A stretch of DNA of 29,564 nucleotides from NCBI GenBank assembly GCA_910592205.1, contig CAJVPJ010000306.1, positions 1-29,564 of the forward strand, given 5' to 3'. Source of the DNA: Paraglomus occultum. Taxonomy: Eukaryota; Glomeromycota; Glomeromycetes; Paraglomerales; Paraglomeraceae. Position numbers and translations under genes: made by a program. Position 1 is the first letter of the stretch; every line of letters begins with the position of its first letter. The notes beneath the pieces are model-generated. The model worked only from the letters and a program-made list of their open reading frames with translations. It had not been told where the DNA came from and did no database searches. Below, in pieces: positions 10,340 through 20,779 of this stretch.

Positions 10340-11497
10340 ATGAATAATCATGCCTTCATTATTACGGTCCAGCGGCCTATTACATTGTTCAAAATCCCAT
10401 GCCGACGATATGCAACAGTGGTATTGACACAGCCTCGTTCACGAGTGGGACTGGGGACGATATCAGATAATCCAAAGGCAACGCGGAGAGTACGTGAATT
10501 AACGATAAACTGGCGTGTCGACAACAATATGCTCTTTCAATCAGATCTGTCTCCGACGAATACAAAAATAAAATCCATAACTCTCATTATATCATCATCA
10601 GCGAAAACGGGTAGGGAGAGGTCCTTCTTCTGGTAAGGGTAAGACCGCTGGTCGTGGTCAGAAGGGTGCAAAGTCACGACCAGGGAAAGCAAACCCGTAT
10701 CCTGGTTTTGAAGGTGGACAGACGCCACTAACAAGGTTATTCCCTAAGCGTGGCTTTCACAATCCGTAAGTGTCTTTCCAACTTTTCCGACAGAAAGTTT
10801 TTCAAAAAAGCTTACCAAGTTTTACATTTTCAGAAATCAAAAAATCTATTCAGTAGTAAACCTCGATCGTCTTCAAAATTGGATTGACAGAGGTAGGATA
10901 GATCCCAGTCAACCCATTACGATAAAGGAGCTTGCTGATACACGATGTGTTCGTGGGGTTAAAGACGGAGTAAAGTTGCTCGGTGATGTGTGTAAGAATT
11001 TGCTTATATCGATTGTTGATGGCAAAAGATAGCGCTAGAACTTTAGAATTAACTCATGGATCTTGCAGGGCGCAGAGTTTTTCAAATCGAAAATTGATAT
11101 CGAAGTTTCCAAGGCCTCAAAGCAGGCCATAGAAGTTGTTGAGGGATTGGGTGGAACAGTCACATGCAGATACTTCAATAGACTGGCTCTGAGAGTGATC
11201 CTACATCCGGAGAAATTCTGGAGAATACCAAAATTCGCCTTGCCGACAAAGGCGCGCGATATCGGTAAGATATTTGTCGTGACATTTTTTTGCTTGTCTA
11301 CTTATTAACCGAAAAAAAATATATTTCTGTTGTTCTTAGCATGGTATTCGGACCCAACAAATAGGGGCTACTTGGCTGACTCGGTTGCGTTAGAAACTGA
11401 GAGGGATATTCTCAGAAAAGAGTATGCGGCAAAGAAACAAGCCAAGTCTTCCCTTTCTTTAGCTCACTCGCCAATAAATGAAAAGTCTGCAGAATAA
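10340..11497 (+). CDS. Mitochondrial large-subunit ribosomal protein uL15m
   Basis: Model: exons 10340-10489, 10602-10765, 10834-10987, 11069-11264 and 11340-11497, 273 residues. The N-terminus (1-25) is basic and hydrophobic without acids, as expected of a mitochondrial targeting sequence. Then follows the uL15 signature: [13 protein letters not shown] joined over intron 1 to [20 protein letters not shown], and later [20 protein letters not shown]. The central part [17 protein letters not shown] matches the conserved uL15 core that contacts 23S-type rRNA. The C-terminal extension to 273 residues is typical of mitochondrial homologues (MRPL10 in yeast). Intron 3 uses the donor GTGTGT. Introns are 68-112 bp. 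The ATG at 10340 is the only one in frame ahead of the domain. Confidence 0.93.
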
Positions 11498-12960
11498 ATT
11501 TCACAATTTAGTCAACCCCAATATCGTCGATTTCCTGTTTAAATTGATCAGCCGACTAAAGTAATTATTCATTAATTAATTTGTTAATTAATAATGCTAG
11601 ACTCCGCTTTTATTTCAAAGAAGCTGATGCTTTAAACTGCTTGACATTTTCTGGTTATAAAGTCAACCGCAAGGAGATCATTTTGTTACTACTTGGTTAA
11701 TTCTTCCAAAGCGCCCATCATTTACTTTTACCGAGTTTCTGACTCTTCATTATTGAGCTTCTTCACTGCTTACAACTTCCTCATCTGTCATTGGCTCCTC
11801 ACTCAACTTGGTTGTCAACCAGAATATTAATATACTTCTATCCCTAGACTGTATATGTAGGCTGTGAGTTATCCATAACATTTTCTTCCACTCTGTAATA
11901 GTAAAAAGAAAACTTTAGTCATTCTAATTCAAAGCAACAAAGTGAACATTTATTATGTGATATAAATAATAAATAAAAGGTCGGAGCGGCTGAAGATTAA
12001 CTATTTGACTAATGACATTTAAATACTCACTGTCTTAATTATCTCATGCCAAATGTAACTAGCATTTAATTTATCAAGTTGAAATGTTGCCTACACTTAT
12101 GAAATCCGTCAGATACAGAAACGAAAGATAAACACCAACTTATGATGAACCAAGAAAGACGAAAAGTTGAGGAAACATAGGGAAAACAATTTAGAGCCTA
12201 CCAGGGCTCTACTAGTCGAGCAATCTATCAATAAAAAACAGTCTTTAGTTTGTTGTCTATAGGCCGCTTCGGTGCATCCGTTGAGTTTGCACAGCAAACT
12301 TTAATTTTCGCAAACATGATTTTAATATATTTATTATAGAATGCAATCAATTGCTTTTAAGATATAAAAAACAATAGAGCACCCGTGTGTTGCATGACTC
12401 AGTCCCAAAAATAAAAAACCATCGATGAGCATATCCTATTTCTTGGCAAACCCTAATCTAGGAAATTCTATTAGACAAAAATTCGGGACATCACAAAACA
12501 AGGTTCATTGTGTAATATGTTAATAAAATTCTACAACTACGTAGTAAAATCAATTATATTTATTGTTTACAATAATTAAGATAACCCGTTTACTAGTACT
12601 AGGAGCGCTAATAAAACACTCTTAAAAACGCATAGAAATTTATTGCCCCCATACACTCTCGACTATTGATCATCGTTTGTTATTGTTTTTCTATTATTCT
12701 GCGTCATTGTTGCTGATGGAAGTGTTGATTGTTATTGCTTAGAACTGGATAGGCCTTATGATAGTTAGAGTAACATATTAGAACATACTCAAAATAATAA
12801 TAAACAGTTACAGTTGACAAACAAGCTTATTAATATTAAATATAAATTTACTTATTGATAAACGTTTGATAGAAAATAAATTAGCAAATTTGCAAATAGC
12901 TTGAGGTCATTATGACTACAGCTATGATTGCCAGCTCTAAACACAACTAGTACTAGTGCC
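11498..12960. other. Intergenic region with a possible transposase tail
   Basis: About 1.46 kb between convergent genes. A 9-bp inverted repeat of attaattaa (11571-11579 with 11584-11592) lies about 75 bp past the uL15m stop and could mark its 3' end. On the minus strand, 11757-11825 reads LSEEPMTDEEVVSSEEAQ followed by a stop. This resembles the acidic C-terminus of pogo/Tigger transposases, but it is too short to call. The remainder shows no gene. Confidence 0.4.
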
Positions 12961-15722
12961 TTATAAAAACTTTTGTTTCTTTTTGGCTGGATAAATTTCA
13001 GTTAACTCTTGAATCTTTCTTTTTAACTTGGACTTATCATTATATGTAAAAAAATAAACCTTATTTTGTGCCTTAATGTACCCTAGTTCAGCAGCTTTTT
13101 CATATAATTCAATAGCTTTCCGTTCATCTTGTTTTACTCCAATTCCCTCCTCATAGCACCAACCAAGATTATATTGTCCATATGCATGCCTTTTTTCAGC
13201 TGCTTTTTGAAACAATTCAACAGCCTTTTGAATATCCCTTTCTACCCCAATTCCGTTTTTGTAACATAAACCAAGACTAACATATGCAGAAACATTTCCT
13301 TGATTGACTGCTTCTTGATACAGTTCCACTGCTTTTTGAACATTTTTATCCACACCAAGCCCTTTTTCATAACACCAACCAAGATTATCCTTTGCATCAG
13401 AAATTCCCTGCATAGCTGCTTTTTGATACAATTCAAAAGCTTTTTGATAATCAGTCTTCACACTAATACTTTTTCTATATAAATAACCAAGCTTAAACTG
13501 TGCACCAGCATCACCTTGTTCAGCTATTTCTTGATACCAACCAGCCGCCTTTTGATCATCTTTCCTTACTCCAGTTCCATACTGGTAACACCAACCAAGA
13601 TTATATTGTGCATCAGCATATCCTTGTTCAGCAGCTTTTTGATACCATTCAACTGCCTTTTGTTCATCTTTTTCTACTCCAATTCCATTATCATAACACA
13701 CACCAAGACCATATTGTGCTCTAGCATGTTCTTGTTCAGCAGCTTGTTGATACCATTCAACTGCCTTTTGTTCATCTTTTTCCACTCCAGTTCCATTTCT
13801 ATAACAGTAACCAAGATTACTCTGTGCACCAGCATCACCTTGTTCAGCAGCTTTTTGATACCATTCAACTGCCTTTTGTTCATCTTTATCTACTCCAGTT
13901 CCATGCTGATAACACACACCAAGATTATATTGTGCATTAGCATATCCTTGTTCAGCAGCTTTTTGATACCATTCAACTGCCTTTTGTTCATCTTTTTCTA
14001 CTCCAGTTCCCTTTGCATAACATACACCAAGATCAGATTGTGCATTAGCATATCCTTGTTCAGCAGCTTTTTGATACCATTCAACTGCTTTTTGTTCATC
14101 TTTTTCTACTCCAGGTCCATCCTGATTATGCAAACTAATAACATCATCAGAGTAACCAATCTTAGCACGATTGCCTGACAACTTCCATTTGATATAAATA
14201 CCTTCAACTTCTTTGCTAAATTTGTAACAGTAATAATTAGAGAAGGAAGCATAATAATGTACTAAGAAGACAGTACATAATGGAGAACTTACAGAAACTC
14301 ATCCCATTCAATTTCAAGAGAAAATCCATAAATGCTGGCAAAATATAGTGTTACAGCTACATTACATCTTTCCCCATTGCGGTAGACTTCCACATCAATT
14401 TTATATACATCGCTCAATAGTGGTTGAGAGAAATTGACTTGACAAAGATCGGCACAACGAGGATCAACTGGTGATTCTCCAGTCATGAGTATTTCTGTTT
14501 CGTCACTAAATAACATTTCGACCTTGGCAATTAAAGATTCATTTAGAAATTTATAAGTTGGAACAAAGTCAGCGCGTTCAATTATGCTCCATTGGCGAGG
14601 CGTTCTCGGACTGTATTTTATCCATTCGCTGATTTCCCTACAATATTAGCACGTTAAATTTTTGCTAGAAAAAACCCCCTCCAAATCTCGGTAATATTCT
14701 TACTCGACTTTTATTAAAGAATCGTCTGCGGAAAATAAGTAGTCGCTCTCAAGTGGATGTATTCTCTTTGACCATTTGTTGAGGATTTCGTCGTCTAAAT
14801 AGTCTCGCCATATTTGGGGGAAAAGTTAGCACTTTTTCAGACAGTCTTAGTTTGCAGCTCAATTAAGATCCTCACCTATCCATTCTGTTTGATGTAATTC
14901 AACGCCTTTTGGATAATCGTCTTGTCCAATTTCAGAACAGAATTGAGAAAAGCGTTGTAACCTGCTGCCCACCGTAATTTTGCAATTCATCCAATATCCG
15001 TACTCGGAAAATACAGCGTCCAATTTTGCATGCGTTGCATTATGCTCAATCGCTTGCTTTATTGCTTCAACAAATTCATCAGTCGGTTTGACGTCTTTGC
15101 GTTTAAGATTGATGTTCCATAGTTCTTTATCTATTCGGAAGATGACCGCCCTGTCGGCCGTCACATCATACAAAGGATTGTTTTCTTTAAAATGAGAAAA
15201 TGGTTCCGAGAGATTAAAGAAAGGGTCATCTTCAACAAGTGTAAGGTTATTTGCATACATATAGGTATCCCGCACTCTGTGAGTGCTTATAAGCTGTACA
15301 GAGGGTTCTGTCTTTGATGATACTTCGATGGACAAATTTGCTTGAATCGCACATTTATTTGCAAGACGCAAGCCGCGTTGATCAAACAGTAAACCATGAC
15401 ATAGTAATAACCCAAAATCCTCGATTATATGATCTGGAATAGTGGCCATTTCGGGTTTCTCACTTCGCTTAATGAAGAGATTATTGTTATCACCGATTAT
15501 CTCGTGAAGACAAATATTTGCTTCTTCGCTCTCTTGTATCAAATGCTGGCGTTCTTTGTTACAAAAGTACATATCGGACTTCATGATGGATTTGCCATTT
15601 TTGTTACGTTGAGAGAGCTTCTCACGGATTTTCTCGAGTGTCATCGATGTATCTAATTTCACCGCTGTCGGCTCTTTTGAATAAGGGCAATCGAGAAAAT
15701 TTATATTAATCAGTCTGGCCAT
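12961..15722 (-). CDS. Ubiquitin-like/MACPF-like protein with ten Sel1 repeats
   Basis: Model: exons 15722-14876, 14794-14704, 14637-14293 and 14215-12961, 845 residues, all junctions in frame. Residues 1-88 form a beta-grasp-like N-terminal domain (INFLDCPYSKEPTAVKLDTS, then MTLEKIREKLSQ). Residues 90-430 belong to a large Glomeromycotina family: VKPTDEFVEAIKQAIEHN then EYGYWMNCKITVGSRL (about 240-255) recalls the YG...GG core of MACPF/perforin-fold proteins, and PTYKFLNESLIAKVE follows. Residues 465-824 are ten Sel1-like repeats of exactly 36 residues (pattern KDEQKAVEWYQKAAEQGYA, LG.CY..GTGV), a TPR-like protein-interaction solenoid. The tail has the basic string KKKQKF. The Sel1 array is all in the last exon, joined to the core by a clean intron. 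The MACPF call is by motif only; no signal peptide is visible, so an intracellular role is more likely than a secreted pore. Confidence 0.8.
13100..14140 (-). repeat. 108-bp tandem repeat encoding the Sel1 array
   Basis: The Sel1 units repeat with a strict 108-bp period. Units 1-5 (about 13,600-14,140) are close to identical at DNA level, for example the string gaacaaaaggcagttgaatg in each. Units 6-10 toward the 3' end are increasingly divergent. The gradient suggests that copies were added recently at the 5' end of the array by slippage or unequal exchange. Confidence 0.85.
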
Positions 15723-16535
15723 AGTCTTCGACTGTTGAGGAAATTATCCCTTGACCTAAATGATGGTGGGGGCAGTAGAATGACGATTCATCGAGGACTG
15801 AAGTTGTGTCACTAAACATCTCCCGATACGATTTGATGATAACGCAATCTTGTGTAACAGTGCGGTTGTTAGTATTACTGTATTAGATAGTCAAACATTG
15901 GTTCGCTCCGTATACTGAAAAATATTTCTACATAAAAATAAAGAAATATCTATTTTGTAAAAAATGAATATGAAAGAAAAAAGTAATAAAAAAGTTTGAT
16001 GTATTTTATGATTATAGTTGCTTCGAAGTTTGTTTTACTATTACTGTTGAAAGTGATTGGCAAATGATCAGCAGAAAAATTTTTTGTTCGCAATGCTTTT
16101 GTGACACTATCGATAAATCTAGGCGCACAACATGTAAAATTTACAATAAAAGGGGCTTGTTCGATGTTTTCTAAAGCTACTTGCACAATCTTTTCTATAA
16201 ATTCGGGAAGTTTAGGGGATTATTGCCTCACAGTTGAAGACTAGAATGGACATCTTATTTAATAGATGCAGAACGATTAATATAAGTTTTCTCAATTGCC
16301 CATATTCGGAAGAGCCGACAGCGATGAAATTAGATACATCAATGACACTCGAGAAAATTCGTGAGAAGCTCTCTCAACGTAACAAAAATGGCAAATCCAT
16401 CATGAAGTCCGATATGTACTTTTGTAATAAAGGAGGGCCGTATGTGATACAAGAGTGCGAAGAAGCAAATATTTATCTCCACGAGATAATCGGTGATAAC
16501 AATAATCTCTGCATTAAGCGAAGTGAGGTACTTAA
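15448..16535. repeat. Inverted duplication of a 5' gene end
   Basis: The minus strand of about 15448-15765 and the plus strand of about 16213-16535 are close copies. They cover the ubiquitin-like domain and roughly 25-30 bp of 5' flank (cctcaacagtcgaagact against cctcacagttgaagact). The plus copy carries an extra stretch of about 20 bp just after the ATG. Similarity ends sharply after the residues IKRSE in both proteins. Confidence 0.85.
15950..16213 (-). other. Unassigned open frame between the head-to-head pair
   Basis: A frame open from about 16213 to the stop at 15950 encodes PKLPEFIEKIVQVALENIEQ, then APFIVNFTCCAPRFIDSVTK. The composition is protein-like for its first 65 residues, but it has no ATG and ends in a Y/F-rich AT-driven tail. 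It lies in the 520-bp spacer that should contain both promoters. It may be a truncated exon of another family member; no family is recognised. Confidence 0.25.
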
Positions 16536-18575
16536 AGAAGTAATGCCTCGTTTGATTAAAGAGAAAAAGTTAGATTGTGGCATTTACTGGGCCGAAAGGG
16601 GACCAAAACAGTCTGATAATGCAGCCTTCAAGTTTATTAAAGAACCTGAATTCGCAAAACATCCCGCTGGCTTTAGTAAATCTGAATTTAAAAATAATAG
16701 CGAAGAGTTTTGTGAAAATGGCATTGGATGGAAATTTGATTTGAAGGTGTCATGGTAAGATTTTTTTTTACGAGTAACTTAATGCATAAACATAATAACA
16801 ATTGATGATATTAGGTTACCATTCACTGGCTCGATAGGCGCACATTTTGCGCAAAGAGGATCAAACGGAGTTGAACATAAATCACGCCGGATAGTCGAAC
16901 AATATAGTCGAGTGACATTGTTTATGAAAAGAGAACATGTAAAACCTTCTAACGAATTTAGAGATGATGTAGAGCAAGCTTTGAAGTTGAGCAGTCGAAA
17001 GGAGAAGCGTGATGCATTAATTAAAGTTTGCGAGACGTATGGTTTTTTTTGGGCGAGTGTGGTACAACTAGGAGGGTCAATTATTAAATATCAAAAAGAG
17101 CATAAAGAAACCAATGTTCAATTAACTGATAGAACAATGGATGCCAATTTCATGTTGGAAAGCACACCAATGGGAGTAGGTGCTGGAATAAAGCAGAATA
17201 ATGAAACGTTGAATCAAAACTCATTTAGCAATACAGAAGAGAATAGTGTGGTTATTGGTGGTCATGATCAAGCTTGCGGGAATGATAAAGGTATTAAAAT
17301 AAACCTATTTTTTTTTGTTTTTGTTATATGACTAAACTTGTTTTCTCTTCTTTTAAGAGCAATGGCTTAAAACGCTTCACGATTACTTTACCTGGGAGAT
17401 AGTATGTTATGAAAACATAGTTCCGATATTTGAGATTTTTGAAGAAAGTATGCGAACTGCTATTTTAGAAGCATTTGGGCCAAGAATTTGTCACTATGGT
17501 ATCGATGAATTGAAGCCTTCAAGATATCCATGGGTGCGTCAACTAAAAGTCAAATCTGATGTATGGAAACAAATTCACAAGCATCAAGTTTTTGCAGAAG
17601 TCATATGTGATGACAAGAGTAATGCAATATTTGCTGTGAATATTGAACAAATGGCAAATGGACCACCAAAGGCATTTGTCTCCAAAGTTCGGGGACATAA
17701 CAGTATATTACCATTTGGGAAGACGTTGAAAATAGCCTACATTATCACAGGATATCCACAATCGTTCTCCCAAGCGGTAGATAAATTTGTTGAGGTTGAT
17801 GTTGTTGAAGGAGAAAAGAGAGATAATAAGTTTGTTGCTTCATTACCAAAGACTCCAAATATTCAAGATTTTGATCAACGAGTTGTATTAGTTACTTGCT
17901 ATGTAACAAAGCAAACTATATTTGCAGTGCACCTCCACAAGGATGATACTGATATTACTGAAGTATGTGTGTCCGGTAAGTATTTATATTTTGGATTATT
18001 ATTATACTATGGTATCTATTATTATTATATTTAATATTAAGGTTAACTTTGGACTTGTTGTAATGGTTATATTAATATGCAAATATGTAACAAGTCAGTA
18101 ACACTGTCATCTATTCATTATATGCATAATAATAACAGCCTACAAGCGTGGTAATAGAGGTTCTTACAAAATAGAGATGTTGCCACAACAAACCATTAAA
18201 ATTGCTTACTGGTATGCATTACATCACTGTTGAGACTTTGGTTTTTCCAATACTATTGGTTACTGACATGTTAAAATTAATAGTATTATTACAGATAAAG
18301 GACAAAATGGTGAAACTGAATTTGAACTTAAGAGTAACAAAGTCGCACAGAGAATTCTGTTTTCAAATCAAAATTGCAATAGTAATAGTGTATTTACAAG
18401 TATAGTGCTTCCTTCAAAACAATGTGTTTCTGTATTTAAGTCAACTACCAGTAAGCATATATTATGTTGTGCTGAACAAAATTGCAGCGATATCTTAGGA
18501 AGTTGTATTTATTTTCATCATAAAATTGATGGTGATTGCGTTAGTATTGGCTCAACCGTTTCAAGATATAGATAA
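16246..18575 (+). CDS. Ubiquitin-like/MACPF-like protein with three C-terminal modules
   Basis: Model: exons 16246-16754, 16815-17290, 17358-17975, 18139-18211 and 18284-18575, 655 residues, frame kept throughout. Residues 10-95 are the same beta-grasp-like domain as in the divergent neighbour (MTLEKIREKLSQRNKNGKS identical). The core has VKPSNEFRDDVEQALKLSSR, then TYGFFWASVVQLGGSI (about 244-259), the MACPF-type YG...LGG pattern. VVIGGHDQACGNDKEQWLKT follows, near the expected GG..W segment. From about 406 there are three related stretches about 100 residues apart (VFAEVICDDKSNAIFAVNIE; VVLVTCYVTKQTIFAVHLH from 504; CVSVFKSTTSKHILCCAEQ from 606). Acceptor 18283 is chosen because it yields IKIAYCIITDKGQ, parallel to LKIAYIITGYPQ in module one. 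No signal peptide or Sel1 repeats. Function unknown. Confidence 0.78.
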
Positions 18576-19120
18576 ATCCTCTATATCTAAGTGTACACTG
18601 GGACATTTAGAGGAAATAGTAATTCGAGTAACTATAACATCATTAGTTACATAATAGGAACGATATTAATATATTTATCAAAAATATTGATTTAGGGTTG
18701 TTCGTTTCATTTGACTCTATTAACAAATCTTTCAAGACTGTTTAATAATCTTATCCGCCTTGTAACAAAAACAATCCTACATTTTCTAAGCTCTTTAATG
18801 CACTCCTGACACTTACAGTTACAGTGGGAATTTCAATGCTGTTATCCATTTCTTCAGCATTCACCTCATCAACATTTCCAATAAATTGGCTATAAAAAAT
18901 GTGACGTAATTTGGACAGAACAAATATTTGAATCGAAGAGCTAACGAAATTCTACGTGTTGGTTATACAGCATTAACAGAATAATTTCCGCACAAATTTT
19001 AAGCCGCCGTTTAATAACCACATTATAAGCAATTTGATTAAATTTTCCATTCTCATAACATTTAACTGCCTTTTCAGACAAATTACTATTCGCATATCCT
19101 GTTCACGCAAATTTTGATAG
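18576..19120 (-). pseudogene. Transposase-tail and Sel1-like relics
   Basis: On the minus strand, 18770-18890 reads NVDEVNAEEMDNSIEIPTVT, then VRSALKSLENVGLFLLQ. The end resembles the C-terminus of CENP-B/pogo-type transposases, where an ALxxLxxLxxFLxQ helix is usual. Between about 18965 and 19120 a second piece reads EIYQNLREQ and, one frame over, GYANSNLSEKAVKCYENGKF, a frameshifted Sel1-like repeat. Neither has a start or an intact frame. Both look like decayed neighbours of the families described elsewhere in the window. Confidence 0.4.
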
Positions 19121-19241
19121 ATTTCGCGTCTGAGAATGTAACCGCGATATAATCACTGTCAGGCATACAATTGTACTGTCGATTGAAACTTCATTTGCTT
19201 TATCTTGGTTTTTATTATCAATTCTCGGACGCATATAATCG

Positions 19242-19448
19242 ATGGGCCTTCGCATAAGCGAGTTGCAGCTTTTTACTGGTCGAGAAACGGTAATATCACG
19301 TGACATTGGGAGCGTGGTGGTCGAAATTAATAATACTGATGCCGAAGGTCGCTTAGTCTTGGCCGGAATTGATATTATTGTGGGAGCCGATGCCGAAATC
19401 CAGCATCAGCCGCGCGACATTAAATATAGATTACAAGAGGGCGATTAA
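19242..19448 (+). pseudogene. M17 leucine aminopeptidase signature fragment
   Basis: A 68-codon frame starting at ATG 19242 contains VEINNTDAEGRLVLA (19323-19364). NTDAEGRL is the diagnostic metal-binding signature of M17 leucyl aminopeptidases; the aspartate and glutamate are catalytic metal ligands. In the family this is followed by DALTYA-like sequence, which is absent here, and full proteins are about 480-520 residues. No neighbouring exon with other M17 motifs was found within 1 kb on either side. It is therefore probably a relic exon. A perfect 8-bp palindrome TCACGTGA lies inside it at 19296-19303. Confidence 0.45.
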
Positions 19449-20063
19449 GTGGATGATCTAATAATAATCAAATAATTAATTTTTCCATAAAGTCTTTTAC
19501 AATCGCAGGTAAACGGATTTCAATGCTTCTCTTACATACAATACAAAATAGCTCTTGCGACTATCGCGCATGTCCTTGTTCTTCTTATCCTACATGAGTT
19601 GCAATCCCTTGAGTTAAAAATGTTCGCCAAATGAAAATATTAATTACTCCATATAAACATCGAGTCATACTTAAGTCGAGAACAGGCCATCATGTTGTTG
19701 CAATCTCTGTTACGCCTTCGTTCGTTCCGCTAGGATTTTTCATTTTGACAACATCCTTCAACCAGACCTATAACTCTGTCCATCCTCCAACTTGACTCCA
19801 TAATCAGCGACATCATCCATACAGCGTAGAGGTTATCTTGTCAGGATTCACTAAACAAACCTAAACACTCGGTCTTCGGCATTTGTATCGTCACCCGTTT
19901 CAGCAAATGCTTTCCGCGATTCGTGGCGGATGCCAACATCTCTTGAGCACAGCATCAGTGTATCCCAAATCTCCAGTAACCTATTCCTACATTGGGATCC
20001 TTCACGCTTCATCCAGTTCCGTGACTGACCTGTATTCTAGAATCAATAAAACATCGGCCGACA
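19449..20063. other. Intergenic, no supported gene
   Basis: About 600 bp with a higher C content than its surroundings. Short frames occur on both strands, but none has a recognisable motif or splice partner. Confidence 0.5.
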
Positions 20064-20700
20064 CTAATAGTTTGCTTCATCCTTTATCAGTCTGTATCTT
20101 GAATTGTTCGAGCAAAATCCTTGATTGTGTAACTTGCATGCTGTTTGAATAATCGCTTTTGGATGTGTAGAAGTGTGTAGATCATATTCTGCGGGGTTAC
20201 TAAATCCAGTCGAGGTATCAGAAGCATGCCCGCGTGGATTATAGTACGCCGTTTCTAGTTTTTTCAACTCTTCTATGACGTAATGCATAGTCGGACAACT
20301 CCCGGCCAACATTTCTGCATTATACTTACATGCTTTCCTGGTGTACCGAAAATTATTGGCGGGGGCAGAGTATCTGAATCTTTTAACATGGTATATACTT
20401 CGTCAATGGTTTTGTGCGGGAAAGGAATCTCATGAGAAATTATTTCCCAGATAGGCATGTCAAAGCTACGTATTTAAACAAAGAATTAGTTACTTATACT
20501 AATGTCAATCGTTTAACTTTTTGCTGTGAACAGTGATATTACAAACTTGCCTGTATACATCGGCTGACATAAAATAAGAAGCGTGTATCCTTTGTTTTTT
20601 CAGGACATAACCATCTGACATCATCAATCTCTTCAGTAACTGAAATCGGAGCGTCTTGTATTACTGATTTGTTCATATCCACGATCACGGTATGACTAAA
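20064..20700 (-). pseudogene. TKL kinase C-lobe relic
   Basis: Recognisable kinase C-lobe pieces occur in order. MNKSVIQDAPISVTEEIDDV then RWLCPEKTKDTRF is the activation segment up to the APE-like motif (CPE here). SADVYS follows, then after an intron FDMPIWEIISHEIPFPHKT, DEVYTMLKDSDTLPPP and PTMHYVIEELKKLE. Lesions: a one-base shift between TRFLF and MSADVYS (near 20568), and a shift after IMQKCW (near 20300) that separates it from PTMHYVIEEL. The intron at 20466-20550 has a GC donor (GCAAGT) with a normal AG. No N-lobe, glycine loop or catalytic HRD segment is present upstream; the DNA there belongs to the ARF-GEF relic. Confidence 0.7.
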
Positions 20701-20779
20701 AAAAGTTCTAGTTAGGCTGCACACTAGAAAAAACCCTAATTCGATATTGCAATACTCTTTTCCTACCTGAGTATATGTG

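Noticed and set aside
13516..14178. Plus-strand open frame of 220 codons opposite the Sel1 array
   Set aside because: It is the antisense shadow of the 108-bp Sel1 repeat. Its composition (F, S, I, L runs with the same period) follows from the repeat, and there is no splice or start support.
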